Source: Candidatus Flexifilum affinis (GTDB lineage: Bacteria > Chloroflexota > Anaerolineae > Aggregatilineales > Phototrophicaceae). Taken from it: a stretch of DNA of 64,000 bases. The stretch spans positions 141,913 to 205,912 of the forward strand of contig JADJPJ010000016.1 of NCBI GenBank assembly GCA_016713325.1, read 5' to 3'. A program made the translations under genes and the position numbers. Positions 8,705-16,866 of the stretch are shown in pieces. A model generated the notes under the pieces. That model searched no databases, had not been told where the DNA came from, and saw nothing but the letters and a program-made list of their open reading frames with translations. Each line of letters begins with the position of its first letter. The stretch's first letter is position 1.

Positions 8705-9371
8705 TGACACACCCACGACGAAGGCCGAAGATTGGAAGTGGTCGCTGCAAGAGCCTGAGAAGCAGTGGAGGCCCGGATACTCAGCCTGGGCGCTTGCGCA
8801 CTCATGGGAGGATGCACAGGGGTTTCCGCCTGAAATCCAACATATGCTTTCACCGCAGTTCCTGAATTTAACCCTGACGCAAGGTTGGGTTGAATATCAG
8901 GTGCCCATGCCGGGGTATGGCAAAGCATCCCACAACGATCTCTTTGTTTTGGCCAATTGCCTTGAGGGCGATCTCTGCATCGCGATTGAAGGCAAAGTCA
9001 GTGAGCCGTTGGGTCCGACAATCGCCGAGTGGCACAATCGAAGCGTCAATCGTGAGCGACGATTGGCGGGGATCCTGGAAACGATCGGTCTTCCACGCGC
9101 CATTCCGGAGACGATCCGCTATCAACTGCTGCACCGATTGGCATCGCCGGTCATTGCTGCCAATGTGACCTTCAATGTTCGACATGCGGTAATGATTGTT
9201 CATTCGTTCAGCGAATGGGATGCATCTTTCACCGATTTCGCTGCCCTCTTGACCTTGTACGGCACCAACGATGCCCGGCCAGGACAGCTCTATTTGCTGA
9301 AATCCATCGGCGACCTGAAACTCTACGCTGGCTGGGCACGCGGCGACCAACAGTTTCTATTGGGCGAATAA
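8685..9371 (+). CDS. DUF6946-like conserved hypothetical protein
   Basis: 228 residues. The N-terminal pattern EKQWRPGYSAWALAHSWEDA, then GFPPEI, and the central D-C-IAIEGKVSEPLGPT, match what I remember of an uncharacterised family named DUF6946; the family name is from memory. A conserved E-x-K (IEGKVSE) in a beta strand and an upstream acidic/Asn pair (SHNDLFVLA) resemble the D...ExK arrangement of PD-(D/E)xK nucleases, but this is inference. No signal peptide or membrane helix. No strong ribosome site precedes ATG 8685; ATG 8691 is also possible. Base composition is less GC-rich than its neighbours, which could mean transfer. Confidence 0.65.
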   Translation: MSMFWVNDTPTTKAEDWKWSLQEPEKQWRPGYSAWALAHSWEDAQGFPPEIQHMLSPQFLNLTLTQGWVEYQVPMPGYGKASHNDLFVLANCLEGDLCIAIEGKVSEPLGPTIAEWHNRSVNRERRLAGILETIGLPRAIPETIRYQLLHRLASPVIAANVTFNVRHAVMIVHSFSEWDASFTDFAALLTLYGTNDARPGQLYLLKSIGDLKLYAGWARGDQQFLLGE

Positions 9372-9531
9372 CGATGCCAAGCGGAGTATCATCTTCACCA
9401 TGATCCGGACCGAGGGTGCGCTGCTGGCTGCCGATCTGCTCCAGCGCCCATGCCGATTCGCGACTTCTGGCTCGGGTTTTGCGTAAACAGGCACAAGTGA
9501 CGCATATATAGCTCACAAGGGGGAGCGCCCT

Positions 9532-10545
9532 ATGCAGGAGACACTGGTACAGGTCCGAGGCTTGAGCAAGCAGTTCAAGCGCGACAACGGAGAGACCTTC
9601 TTCGCCGTCAAGGATGTCAGTCTGGAAATACGGCGCGGCGAGATCTTCAGCCTGCTTGGCCCCAACGGCGCCGGAAAAACCACCACCATCTCGATGATCA
9701 GCGGGCTGCTCACGCCCACTCAGGGCGATGCCCTCATCGGCGGCAACTCGATCACCAAGAACCCACTGGCGGCGAAGAAGCTCCTGGGCGTGGTGCCGCA
9801 GGAGATCGCCCTCTATCCGACGCTCAGCGCCCGGCAGAATCTGGAATTCTTCGGCAAGATGCACGGCATGAGCGGTAAGGCGCTGGCCAACGCAGTCGAG
9901 GAAGTGCTGGACCTGATCGACCTGGGTGACCGGGCCAGGGATAAGGTCGAGAACTTCTCCGGCGGCATGAAGCGGCGCGTCAACATCGGCATCGGCATGC
10001 TGCACAAGCCGCAGTTGATCTACATGGACGAGCCGACAGTGGGCATCGACCCGCAGAACCGCCGGCGCATCCTCGACACCGTGCTGCGCCTGCGCAGCGA
10101 ACTGAAGATGACCGTGCTGTACACCTCGCACCTGATGGAAGAGGTGCAGGAGATCAGCGACCGCGTCGGCATCATCGACCACGGGCAGATGATTGCCGCC
10201 GGCACGGTGGGCGAGCTGATTCAAAAGATCGGCGAAGAGGACCGGCTGGTGTTCAAGGTGGGCGAACAGCAGGTGCCGGATGCGCTGCTGAAGCGCATGC
10301 AGGGCGAAGTGCCGACGGCCACCCACGCCCAGTTCGAACGGCGCGAGATCGCCAACGGTGACGAGGGTGGGCTGGCGAGCACCGAGGGATACATCACGGT
10401 GTTTGCCTCGCGCGGGCGCAAGGCGCTGCCCGACATCATTCGCATCGCCAACGAGGCGGGGCTGGATATCCTCTCCGTCGAAGTGCGCGAACCCGACCTG
10501 GAAGCCGTCTTCCTGCACCTGACCGGCCGCGCCCTGCGCGACTGA
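9532..10545 (+). CDS. ABC-2 type exporter, ATP-binding protein
   Basis: 337 residues. Walker A is GPNGAGKTT (43-51), the signature is FSGGMKRR, Walker B is LIYMDEPTVGIDP, and the switch His is in YTSHLMEE. The DrrA/CcmA-type subfamily is indicated by GIDPQNRR and by the C-terminal extension ending EVREPDLEAVFLHLTGRALRD, usual for drug and antibiotic exporters. It powers the two permeases that follow immediately (gaps 32 and 15 bases), making a three-gene exporter. Substrate unknown. A GGGGGAG-type ribosome site precedes the ATG. Confidence 0.93.
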   Translation: MQETLVQVRGLSKQFKRDNGETFFAVKDVSLEIRRGEIFSLLGPNGAGKTTTISMISGLLTPTQGDALIGGNSITKNPLAAKKLLGVVPQEIALYPTLSARQNLEFFGKMHGMSGKALANAVEEVLDLIDLGDRARDKVENFSGGMKRRVNIGIGMLHKPQLIYMDEPTVGIDPQNRRRILDTVLRLRSELKMTVLYTSHLMEEVQEISDRVGIIDHGQMIAAGTVGELIQKIGEEDRLVFKVGEQQVPDALLKRMQGEVPTATHAQFERREIANGDEGGLASTEGYITVFASRGRKALPDIIRIANEAGLDILSVEVREPDLEAVFLHLTGRALRD

Positions 10546-10577
10546 TCGGTGCGCCTGCTTCCTGAAGGGAGTTCACA

Positions 10578-11909
10578 ATGCTGCGCAAAATCTGGGTCAT
10601 CGCTTACAAAGACCTGTATATCACGTTTACCGACCGCAACCTGATCCTGATCATGATCGTCACGCCGCTGGCGCTGGCGTCGATCATCGGGCTGGCGTTC
10701 GGCGGATTCATCGGCGGGGGCGGCAGCGACGTGCCGGTTCAGAACATCCCGGTGGCGGTGGTCAACCTCGACCAGGGCATGGAGATGGGCGGCACGGTGC
10801 TCAACCAGGGGCAGATCTTCATCGACGCCCTGGTGCCGCAGGGCGAGCCGGACCCCGACAACGTTTTGCACCAACTGACGGATGCGGTCGCCGTCGAGAC
10901 TGCGGAGGCGGCGCGTGCCGGGGTCAACGACGGCACATATAGCGTGGCGATCATCATCCCGGCATCATTTACGGAGAGCCTGAGCGTTACGCAGACCAAG
11001 ACGGACCTGACGCCGGTGCAGATCGAGGTCTACGCCAGCCCGACGGCGCCGGTCTCGACCAACGTCGTCGGCAGCATCGTCGAGGGCTTCAGTAATCAGA
11101 TCGCCATGGGCAGCATCACCGTCGCCTCGACCATCGGTGCGCTGACCGACCGGGCGACGACGAACCCGCTGTTCGGCCTGCAATTCGCGGCGGCGGCGAG
11201 CACCGGCGAGTTCAACCCCGACTTTTCGGCCGCGTATCAGCCGGGTTCCGCGCTGGTGCGCATCGAACAGCAGAGCATCACCGGCGAAGCGGTGGCCTTC
11301 AACCCGCTCGTGGCCTTCGGATCGGCACAGGCGGTGTTCTTCATGATGTTCACCGCCATGGGCGGCGCGAACAACGTCATGGAGGAGCAGCGCGCCTGGA
11401 CGCTTCAGCGGCAGCTCGTCACGCCGACGCCGCGCATGGTGCTGCTGCTCGGCAAGATGGTCGGCACCTTCATCACCTGCGTGGTCCAGGTGGTCATTCT
11501 GGTGCTGGCGCTGACGCTGGTCGGCAGCCTGATCGCCGGCGAGCTTCAGTTCATCTGGGGCACCAACCTCTTCCTGCTGGCGCTGGTCATCCTGTTCGTG
11601 TCGCTGGCGGCTTCGGGCGTGGCCTCGCTGGTTGCCGGTCTGGTGCGCACCCCCGAGCAGGGCAATACCATCGGCGGCGTGATCTCCATCCTGTTCGGGT
11701 TGTTCAGCGGCGCCTTCTTCAACATTCAGGCGATCCCCGGCGCGGACGTGATCAGTCGGCTGACGGTCAACTACTGGGGCGTCGAAGCATTCCTCAAGCT
11801 GTCGCAGAATCAGACGGACATCGGCCTGAACCTGATCGTCCTGCTGATCCTGGGCGCGGTCTTCTTCACCGCCGGCCTGTATATCTTCAACCGCCGGTTG
11901 AGCGTGTAA
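10578..11909 (+). CDS. ABC-2 type exporter permease 1
   Basis: 443 residues with the ABC-2 layout. One N-terminal helix (LILIMIVTPLALASIIGLAFGGF) is followed by a large extracytoplasmic domain of about 200 residues, then five to six helices beginning near FGSAQAVFFMMFTAMGG. The cytoplasmic loop EEQRAWTLQRQLVTPTPRMVLLLGKMVG is the family hallmark (E-R--GTL--L--TP). It is paralogous to the next gene and the two probably form a heterodimer. AAGGGAG precedes the ATG. Confidence 0.9.
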   Translation: MLRKIWVIAYKDLYITFTDRNLILIMIVTPLALASIIGLAFGGFIGGGGSDVPVQNIPVAVVNLDQGMEMGGTVLNQGQIFIDALVPQGEPDPDNVLHQLTDAVAVETAEAARAGVNDGTYSVAIIIPASFTESLSVTQTKTDLTPVQIEVYASPTAPVSTNVVGSIVEGFSNQIAMGSITVASTIGALTDRATTNPLFGLQFAAAASTGEFNPDFSAAYQPGSALVRIEQQSITGEAVAFNPLVAFGSAQAVFFMMFTAMGGANNVMEEQRAWTLQRQLVTPTPRMVLLLGKMVGTFITCVVQVVILVLALTLVGSLIAGELQFIWGTNLFLLALVILFVSLAASGVASLVAGLVRTPEQGNTIGGVISILFGLFSGAFFNIQAIPGADVISRLTVNYWGVEAFLKLSQNQTDIGLNLIVLLILGAVFFTAGLYIFNRRLSV

Positions 11910-11924
11910 GGGGGTGGCTGAACT

Positions 11925-13205
11925 ATGAAGCGAATCATCGATATTGCCCTCAACGACCTGCGGATCATTTTCAAGGACCGCGGCATCTGGATTAATCTGG
12001 TTGTCCTGCCGATTGTGATCGCGGTGGCCGTCGGTTATGCCAATGGCGCGGGCGTCACGGCCAACCCCGGCCCGGTGCGCATTCGCGTCGATGTGTTTGA
12101 CGCCGACGGCAGCGCGGAGTCGGCGCAGTTTCTCGAACAGGTGCGGGCGGTCAACAGCAATCTCGTGCTGTGCCCGATGGACCAGACCGAAGCCGATGTT
12201 TGTGGGCTGGGCGGCGTGGATCTGACGCCGGAGCTGGCGCAGACGCGGCTGGAAGACCAGGTAGCCCTGGCGACGCTGGAGATCCCGGTTGGGTTTGGCG
12301 CGGCGCTGACGAGTGGCGAAGCGGTCAACGTTGTCTACCGTTCCAACGAGGATGCCACGGCGCCCAGTTACATTTTGCAGGCGGTGCAGGCGGCGGCGAC
12401 GCGGCTGAGCGGGGCGCAGATCGCCGGACAGGTGGGCGGGCAGATCGCCGACACGCTGACGTTCTTGCAGTTCAGTGACGACGCCGACCGGGCGGCTTTC
12501 GTAGAGTCAATCCAGGGGCGCGCGGCGCAGGAATGGGAGGCGGACCTGATCGCCGTGGAGACGGTGCAGGCCTCGCTCGACCCGTCCACGACGCAGGGAC
12601 TCAACACGGGAGAGGGCTTCGCGCAGTCGATCCCCGGCATGGCGTCGATGTATGTCATGTTCACGGTACTGCCGGCGGCTTCGGCCTTCATCCTGGAGCG
12701 CAAGAACTGGACGCTTCAGCGGTTAGCGACGCTGCCGGTCAGCCGGACGCAAATCCTGGCCGGGAAGCTCCTGGCGCGCTTCACCATGGGCATGATCCAG
12801 TACGCCATCCTGTTCGGCTTCGGGGTGCTGGTGCTGAACGTGAACTTCGGCTCTCAGCCGCTGACCATGCTGCCGGTGATGATGGCCTACACGGCCTGCG
12901 TCACGGCGCTGGCGCTGGCGCTGACGACGTTCATCACCACCGACATGCAGGCGCAGGGGATCACCCTGTTCATGTCGCTGACGCTGGCGCCATTGGGCGG
13001 CGCGTGGTGGCCGCTGGAGATCGTGCCGGAGTGGATGCGGGTCGTCGGCCATATCTCGCCGATCGCCTGGGCGATGGACGCCTACCGGGAGATCATCTTC
13101 TACGGCGGTGGGCTGGGCGACGTGATCGTGCCGATCGTGGTGCTGCTGGCGGCGACGGTCGTGCTGTTCGCCGTGGGGGTGACGCGGTTCCGCTTCACGA
13201 AATGA
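11925..13205 (+). CDS. ABC-2 type exporter permease 2
   Basis: 426 residues with the same architecture as the preceding permease: an N-terminal helix (IWINLVVLPIVIAVAVGYA), a large outer domain, then six helices. The characteristic loop is LERKNWTLQRLATLPVSRTQILAGKLLARF. The outer domain contains two cysteines close together (LVLCPMDQTEADVCG), which could form a disulfide. It starts 15 bases after permease 1 and ends the exporter operon at a strong terminator. Confidence 0.9.
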   Translation: MKRIIDIALNDLRIIFKDRGIWINLVVLPIVIAVAVGYANGAGVTANPGPVRIRVDVFDADGSAESAQFLEQVRAVNSNLVLCPMDQTEADVCGLGGVDLTPELAQTRLEDQVALATLEIPVGFGAALTSGEAVNVVYRSNEDATAPSYILQAVQAAATRLSGAQIAGQVGGQIADTLTFLQFSDDADRAAFVESIQGRAAQEWEADLIAVETVQASLDPSTTQGLNTGEGFAQSIPGMASMYVMFTVLPAASAFILERKNWTLQRLATLPVSRTQILAGKLLARFTMGMIQYAILFGFGVLVLNVNFGSQPLTMLPVMMAYTACVTALALALTTFITTDMQAQGITLFMSLTLAPLGGAWWPLEIVPEWMRVVGHISPIAWAMDAYREIIFYGGGLGDVIVPIVVLLAATVVLFAVGVTRFRFTK

Positions 13206-13212
13206 ACAAGCT

Positions 13213-13254
13213 GCGGGGGTATGCGCGCAAGAGCGCATGCCCCCGCTCATTCTT
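13213..13254 (+). terminator. Intrinsic terminator of the exporter operon
   Basis: A 14-bp stem (13213-13226 with 13233-13246, one G-U pair), a six-base loop, then TCATTCTT. It starts 8 bases after the permease stop. It separates the exporter from the SIR2-like gene. Confidence 0.8.
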
Positions 13255-13268
13255 AAGGAGAGACGATT

Positions 13269-14357
13269 ATGACATCAGGAGAGAGAACGACCCAGGAATC
13301 TGCAATCGATCAACTGTGCACAATGTACCGCGATGTTCCTCAGATCGGGCTGGTCCTGGGGGCCGGCGTTTCCATGGGCTCCGGAGTCCCAAGTTATCTC
13401 GAACTGGCGCGCCAGCTTTTCAGCCGTGCTACCGGATCGGCCGCCGCCGAACAGGGAGACACGGACCCCGACAAGATGATTCAGTATGCAGTGGATCATC
13501 TAGAGAAACGGGAAAAGCTGCGGTTGTACGTCAAAGAGGCGCTCTACGCGCGCGTCGACACGCAGCGATCGCACAAGATGCTGGGCAGCAAGACCTACCG
13601 TGACAATGCCACTCTGGACGCGGTCATCTCGTTCTGTGCCGCGATACCCGGTTCACCGCTTGTGCCCGAGTCAACGGCTCGCAGCGAGACCAACCCGAAG
13701 GTCGGTGGCATCCTCACGACCAACTACGACAGTCTGGTCGAGGGCGCGTTCGGCAGCAAATATGGCAAGAAGCTGCTGAAACCGGTTGGCCGCGAAGGGG
13801 CGCGCGAGGAAATGCCCGGTAAGCGGGTGATCCCGGTTTACCACATGCATGGGTATGTGAGTTACGTCGACGATCCGGACGAACCTGATCGCGTCAAGGC
13901 GTCGGATCTGGTGATCGCGGAAGAAGATTACTACCGCGCCTTCTACAATCTGCTCGGTTTTGGCAACATCGTGGCGATGAGCTTCCTGCGCCGGTTCCCC
14001 TGCCTGTTCATCGGCTGCTCGATGCAGGACCGCAACATTCGGCGCATCCTCTACCACCTGCGCCGTGAACGCATCGACGCCACGGCGGTCGTTCAACATT
14101 ACGCCCTGCTGACTCCACGCGCGGCGGACGCCGATGCGATGGACGACGCGCTGCTGCGATCCCTCGGAGTCGTGCCGATCCGCCTGGCGCAACCCCTGGA
14201 AGAGGGGCCGACCTTTGGTGAGCAGGTCGAAGCGATCCTGGAACGGCTGTATGTGTCACTCGACGGACTGGAGCCGGAATACTGGCAGGCGGTCAAACGA
14301 GGCGGCTGGTCGCATAAAAAACATGATCCGGCCCTGGAGGCCTCACCCCTCGGCTGA
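13269..14357 (+). CDS. SIR2-like domain protein, candidate NAD-depleting defence effector
   Basis: 362 residues, SIR2_2-type fold over nearly the whole length. The NAD-binding loop is GAGVS (31-35) followed by GSGVPSY; TTNYD (150-154) carries the conserved Asn and Asp; H194 in YHMHGY is the likely catalytic histidine; and the C-terminal Rossmann strand is FIGCSMQDRNIRRIL (247-261). In known defence systems (Thoeris ThsA, DSR) such domains hydrolyse NAD during phage infection. There is no Zn-ribbon of protein deacetylases, no transmembrane helix and no obvious STAND, TIR or SLOG partner next door. AAGGAG (13255-13260) precedes the ATG. It is isolated by the upstream terminator. A defence role is inferred from the family. 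Confidence 0.82.
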   Translation: MTSGERTTQESAIDQLCTMYRDVPQIGLVLGAGVSMGSGVPSYLELARQLFSRATGSAAAEQGDTDPDKMIQYAVDHLEKREKLRLYVKEALYARVDTQRSHKMLGSKTYRDNATLDAVISFCAAIPGSPLVPESTARSETNPKVGGILTTNYDSLVEGAFGSKYGKKLLKPVGREGAREEMPGKRVIPVYHMHGYVSYVDDPDEPDRVKASDLVIAEEDYYRAFYNLLGFGNIVAMSFLRRFPCLFIGCSMQDRNIRRILYHLRRERIDATAVVQHYALLTPRAADADAMDDALLRSLGVVPIRLAQPLEEGPTFGEQVEAILERLYVSLDGLEPEYWQAVKRGGWSHKKHDPALEASPLG

Positions 14358-14372
14358 CACGCGTCTCAATTG

Positions 14373-14398
14373 GGCTGGCCGACACAGAGAAGCCAGCC
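14373..14398 (+). terminator. Weak hairpin after the SIR2-like gene
   Basis: GGCTGGC (14373-14379) pairs with GCCAGCC (14392-14398), followed only by ATTTG. Possible terminator. Confidence 0.35.
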
Positions 14399-14505
14399 AT
14401 TTGCGGTGATATTCCTAAATTTGAGGATGACGGCGCATGCTTCATGAGTCAGGAATCACCTGTCGGCGATCCCTTACTCATCTCTCGTTTCTCATTTCTT
14501 TTGTT

Positions 14506-15054
14506 CTATCTCTCCATCCACCGCCGGCCACCTTCGGCCAGGGCGGCGGCGATCACGGCCTTGGCCACATCGAAGAGGAGGAAGGCGCCCGCGCCGGCGG
14601 CGATGGCCGCGTCCCAGCTCAGGCCGGTGACCGCCTTCAGCCAGGGCACGCCACACAGATAGATGGCCAGCACGCCGGCGACACCGGCCAGCCAGCGGCT
14701 CCAAACCCGAGTCGCGCCCCGCTCGGCCAGCCAGCCGGCGACGAACGCTCCGACGACGAAGCCGATCAGGTAACCGCCGGTGGTGCCGGCGAAGGCCGCC
14801 GCACCCAGGCCGCGCGCATCGACCGGCAGGCCGAGGGCGATCAGGGCGACGTAAGCGAGCTGGCTGAGCATGCCGTCACGGCTGCCGAGGATCAGGCCGG
14901 CCAGCAGCACGGCCAGCGGCTGAAGGGTGAACGGCACCGGCTCCAGCGGGATGCTGATGCGGGCTGCCAGGATGGTGCTCAGGGTAAAGGCGGCGATCGA
15001 GGCCAGGCGGTAGGCCGGCGACCAGTCGCGCGTCCGGGGCAGGGAACGAAGCAT
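14506..15054 (-). CDS. bioY: Biotin transporter BioY
   Basis: 182 residues from ATG 15054, which has GGAAGGAAGAG just upstream; upstream in-frame codons belong to a repeat. BioY is the substrate-binding S component of ECF-type biotin uptake, about six helices. Family features: AARISIPLEPVPFTLQPLAVLLAGLILG near residues 30-60, then GLPVDARGLGAAAFAGTTGGYLIGFVVGAFVAGWLAE. The conserved P-VP-T-Q motif and GT-GYL-GF are diagnostic. No EcfA or EcfT gene is near, so it works alone or with shared energising subunits. A short inverted repeat pair lies in its upstream region. Confidence 0.9.
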   Translation of the reverse strand: MLRSLPRTRDWSPAYRLASIAAFTLSTILAARISIPLEPVPFTLQPLAVLLAGLILGSRDGMLSQLAYVALIALGLPVDARGLGAAAFAGTTGGYLIGFVVGAFVAGWLAERGATRVWSRWLAGVAGVLAIYLCGVPWLKAVTGLSWDAAIAAGAGAFLLFDVAKAVIAAALAEGGRRWMER

Positions 15055-15098
15055 GGAATCTCTTCCTTCCAGACTTTGCGGAAGTTGAGGACGGTTCA

Positions 15099-15252
15099 AG
15101 TACTGAGTAGAAAGTGCTGAGTACTGAGGAAGTACCCGCTTGAGGTAGTCTGTGAGGTGCTTTGTTAGGGCAGACCCATGGGCCACCCCGAATGGGCGCT
15201 CCTGCGCTCTTTACACCCACCGACTCAGCACTCAGTCCTCAGCACTTTTCAC
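15099..15252. repeat. Inverted AGTACTGAG-type repeat pair
   Basis: An AGTACTGAGTAGAAAGTGCT-type sequence at 15099-15129 is mirrored by ACTCAGCACTCAGTCCTCAG at 15223-15252 on the other strand. Between them lie about 90 bases without a gene. This resembles a small non-autonomous or extragenic repeat between bioY and the small conserved gene. Confidence 0.55.
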
Positions 15253-15258
15253 TTGTGT

Positions 15259-15573
15259 TTACGTCTTGTTTCCGGCCATGGGTTCGACGACGATCTCGAC
15301 CAGTTCGAAGCCGGGCTTGAGGCGGGTGGAAGCCGGGCCAGCGGCCTCGGTGGTCTGCACTTTATCCCAATCGCGCTCGATCAGCGTGACCGTGGTGCCC
15401 ATCCCGTGCAGCTCGAAACGGGTGTAGAGCTTGCCCGACTCCTGCGCATTGCGGAAGTAGGCGATCCGCCCGTTCGGATCCATCCGGCGCAGCTTGCCCT
15501 TGGCGCGACTGAACGACATCGTCTTCAATTGGTTGAGAAGCTGCTCGCGTTCTGCGCGGTTCAAATATGCCAT
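15259..15573 (-). CDS. Small conserved hypothetical protein (104 aa)
   Basis: No family name recalled. The first 50 residues are basic and helical (NRAEREQLLNQLKTMSFSRAKGKLRRMDP), including a K-LRR-DP-GRIAYFRN segment that could bind nucleic acid. The C-terminal half is a likely beta region (LYTRFELHGMGTTVTLIERD). No cysteine and no membrane helix. It is divergent from xseA; both start codons lie within about 80 bases, so they may share a control region. Confidence 0.7.
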   Translation of the reverse strand: MAYLNRAEREQLLNQLKTMSFSRAKGKLRRMDPNGRIAYFRNAQESGKLYTRFELHGMGTTVTLIERDWDKVQTTEAAGPASTRLKPGFELVEIVVEPMAGNKT

Positions 15574-15621
15574 CGCTGAGACCTCATGGTGGTTGGTTTA
15601 CGGATCGTACCGCTTCAATTG

Positions 15622-15627
15622 TATAAT
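15622..15627 (+). promoter_or_regulatory. Probable -10 box of xseA
   Basis: TATAAT 27 bases before the xseA ATG. The best -35 candidate, TTTACG near 15597-15602, gives a long 19-base spacer. Confidence 0.4.
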
Positions 15628-15654
15628 CCCCAGGGCCGACGGCAAGAGGTGGAC

Positions 15655-16866
15655 ATGATGATCCCGGAAATTGCATTGAGTGTCACCGATCTGACACTGT
15701 ATATTCGCGGCCTGTTCGAGCAGGACACGCGGCTGAAAGACGTGTGGGTGCAGGGCGAAGTCTCGAACTTTCGCAAGGCTTCCTCCGGGCATCTGTACTT
15801 CACGCTCAAGGACGGCCGCGCGTCGATGCGCTGCGTGGTGTGGAAATCGACGGCGATGCGCATGCACAGTCTGCCGCGCGAGGGCGACGCCGTCATGGCC
15901 CATGGTTACGTCTCGGTTTATGATCCCCAGGGTGAATACCAGCTTTACGCCGACCGTGTGCGGCCGGTGGGCGTGGGCGATCTGTATGCGCAGTTCGAAC
16001 GGCTCAAGAGCCAGCTGGAGGCCGAGAGCCTGTTCGACGCCGAACGAAAGCGGCCGCTGCCCGTTTTCCCGCACGTGATCGGCGTGGTGACTTCGCCCGA
16101 GGCTGCCGCTTTTCAGGATGTGCTGAACGTGCTGCGCCGACGCTTCCCGCTGACCCAGGTGGTGCTGTCGCCGACGCTGGTGCAGGGGGCCGAGGCCCCG
16201 CCGCAGATCGTCCGGGCCATCGATCGGCTCAACCGGCGGACGGATGTCGAGGTGATCCTGGTTTGCCGAGGCGGAGGCAGCATTGAAGACCTGTGGGCTT
16301 TCAACGACGAAGGGGTGGCTCGTGCCGTGGCGTCCAGCCGGCTCCCGGTAATCAGCGGGGTTGGCCACGAGGTTGACTTCACAATCTGCGATTTCGCCGC
16401 CGACGAACGTGCGCCCACGCCTTCGGCCGCCGCCGAGATGCTCACACCGGACATCGCCGAGCTGCGGGCCGGCGTCGCCTGGCTGGGCGATCAGCTTCGC
16501 GACCGTTTCACCCGCCAACTGAACACCCGGCGCGAGGATCTGGACTCCGACGCTCGGGCACTGCGGAGCTTTTCACCGCTGGCGCGGGTGCGCATCCACC
16601 GCCAGCGGCTGGACGATTGGAGCGCCCGCCTGAACAGCGCGCAGAAGGGCCGGGTGGCGCTGCTGCACGAACGAGTCGCGGCGCGCGGCCTGGCGCTGAC
16701 GGCGGCTAGCCCGGCGGCCATCCTGGCGCGCGGCTATGCCCTGGTGACCGATGCGGCCACTGGCGCGCGTATCACCAGCAGCCGGCGGTCCGATGCGGCG
16801 TCAACCCAATGGATCGTCCAGTTTCATGACGGCAGAATTCATGTTAACGTGGAAGAGGAACAATGA
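15655..16866 (+). CDS. xseA: Exodeoxyribonuclease VII large subunit
   Basis: 403 residues from ATG 15655, where AAGAGGTGG lies 2-10 bases upstream; a longer frame from 15586 overlaps the promoter and is unlikely. The N-terminal OB fold (LKDVWVQGEVSNFR, GHLYFTLKD) binds single-stranded DNA. The catalytic core shows CRGGGSIEDLWAFNDE, VISGVGHEVDFTICDFAADERAPTPSAAAE and a coiled-coil region after it. With XseB it degrades single-stranded DNA from either end to short acid-soluble pieces. It is translationally coupled to xseB (4-base overlap). Confidence 0.95.
   Translation: MMIPEIALSVTDLTLYIRGLFEQDTRLKDVWVQGEVSNFRKASSGHLYFTLKDGRASMRCVVWKSTAMRMHSLPREGDAVMAHGYVSVYDPQGEYQLYADRVRPVGVGDLYAQFERLKSQLEAESLFDAERKRPLPVFPHVIGVVTSPEAAAFQDVLNVLRRRFPLTQVVLSPTLVQGAEAPPQIVRAIDRLNRRTDVEVILVCRGGGSIEDLWAFNDEGVARAVASSRLPVISGVGHEVDFTICDFAADERAPTPSAAAEMLTPDIAELRAGVAWLGDQLRDRFTRQLNTRREDLDSDARALRSFSPLARVRIHRQRLDDWSARLNSAQKGRVALLHERVAARGLALTAASPAAILARGYALVTDAATGARITSSRRSDAASTQWIVQFHDGRIHVNVEEEQ

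Noticed and set aside
14437..15120. Long plus-strand frame opposite bioY
   Set aside because: It is antisense to a well-supported BioY gene and its product is a low-complexity Gly/Arg/Asp mix.
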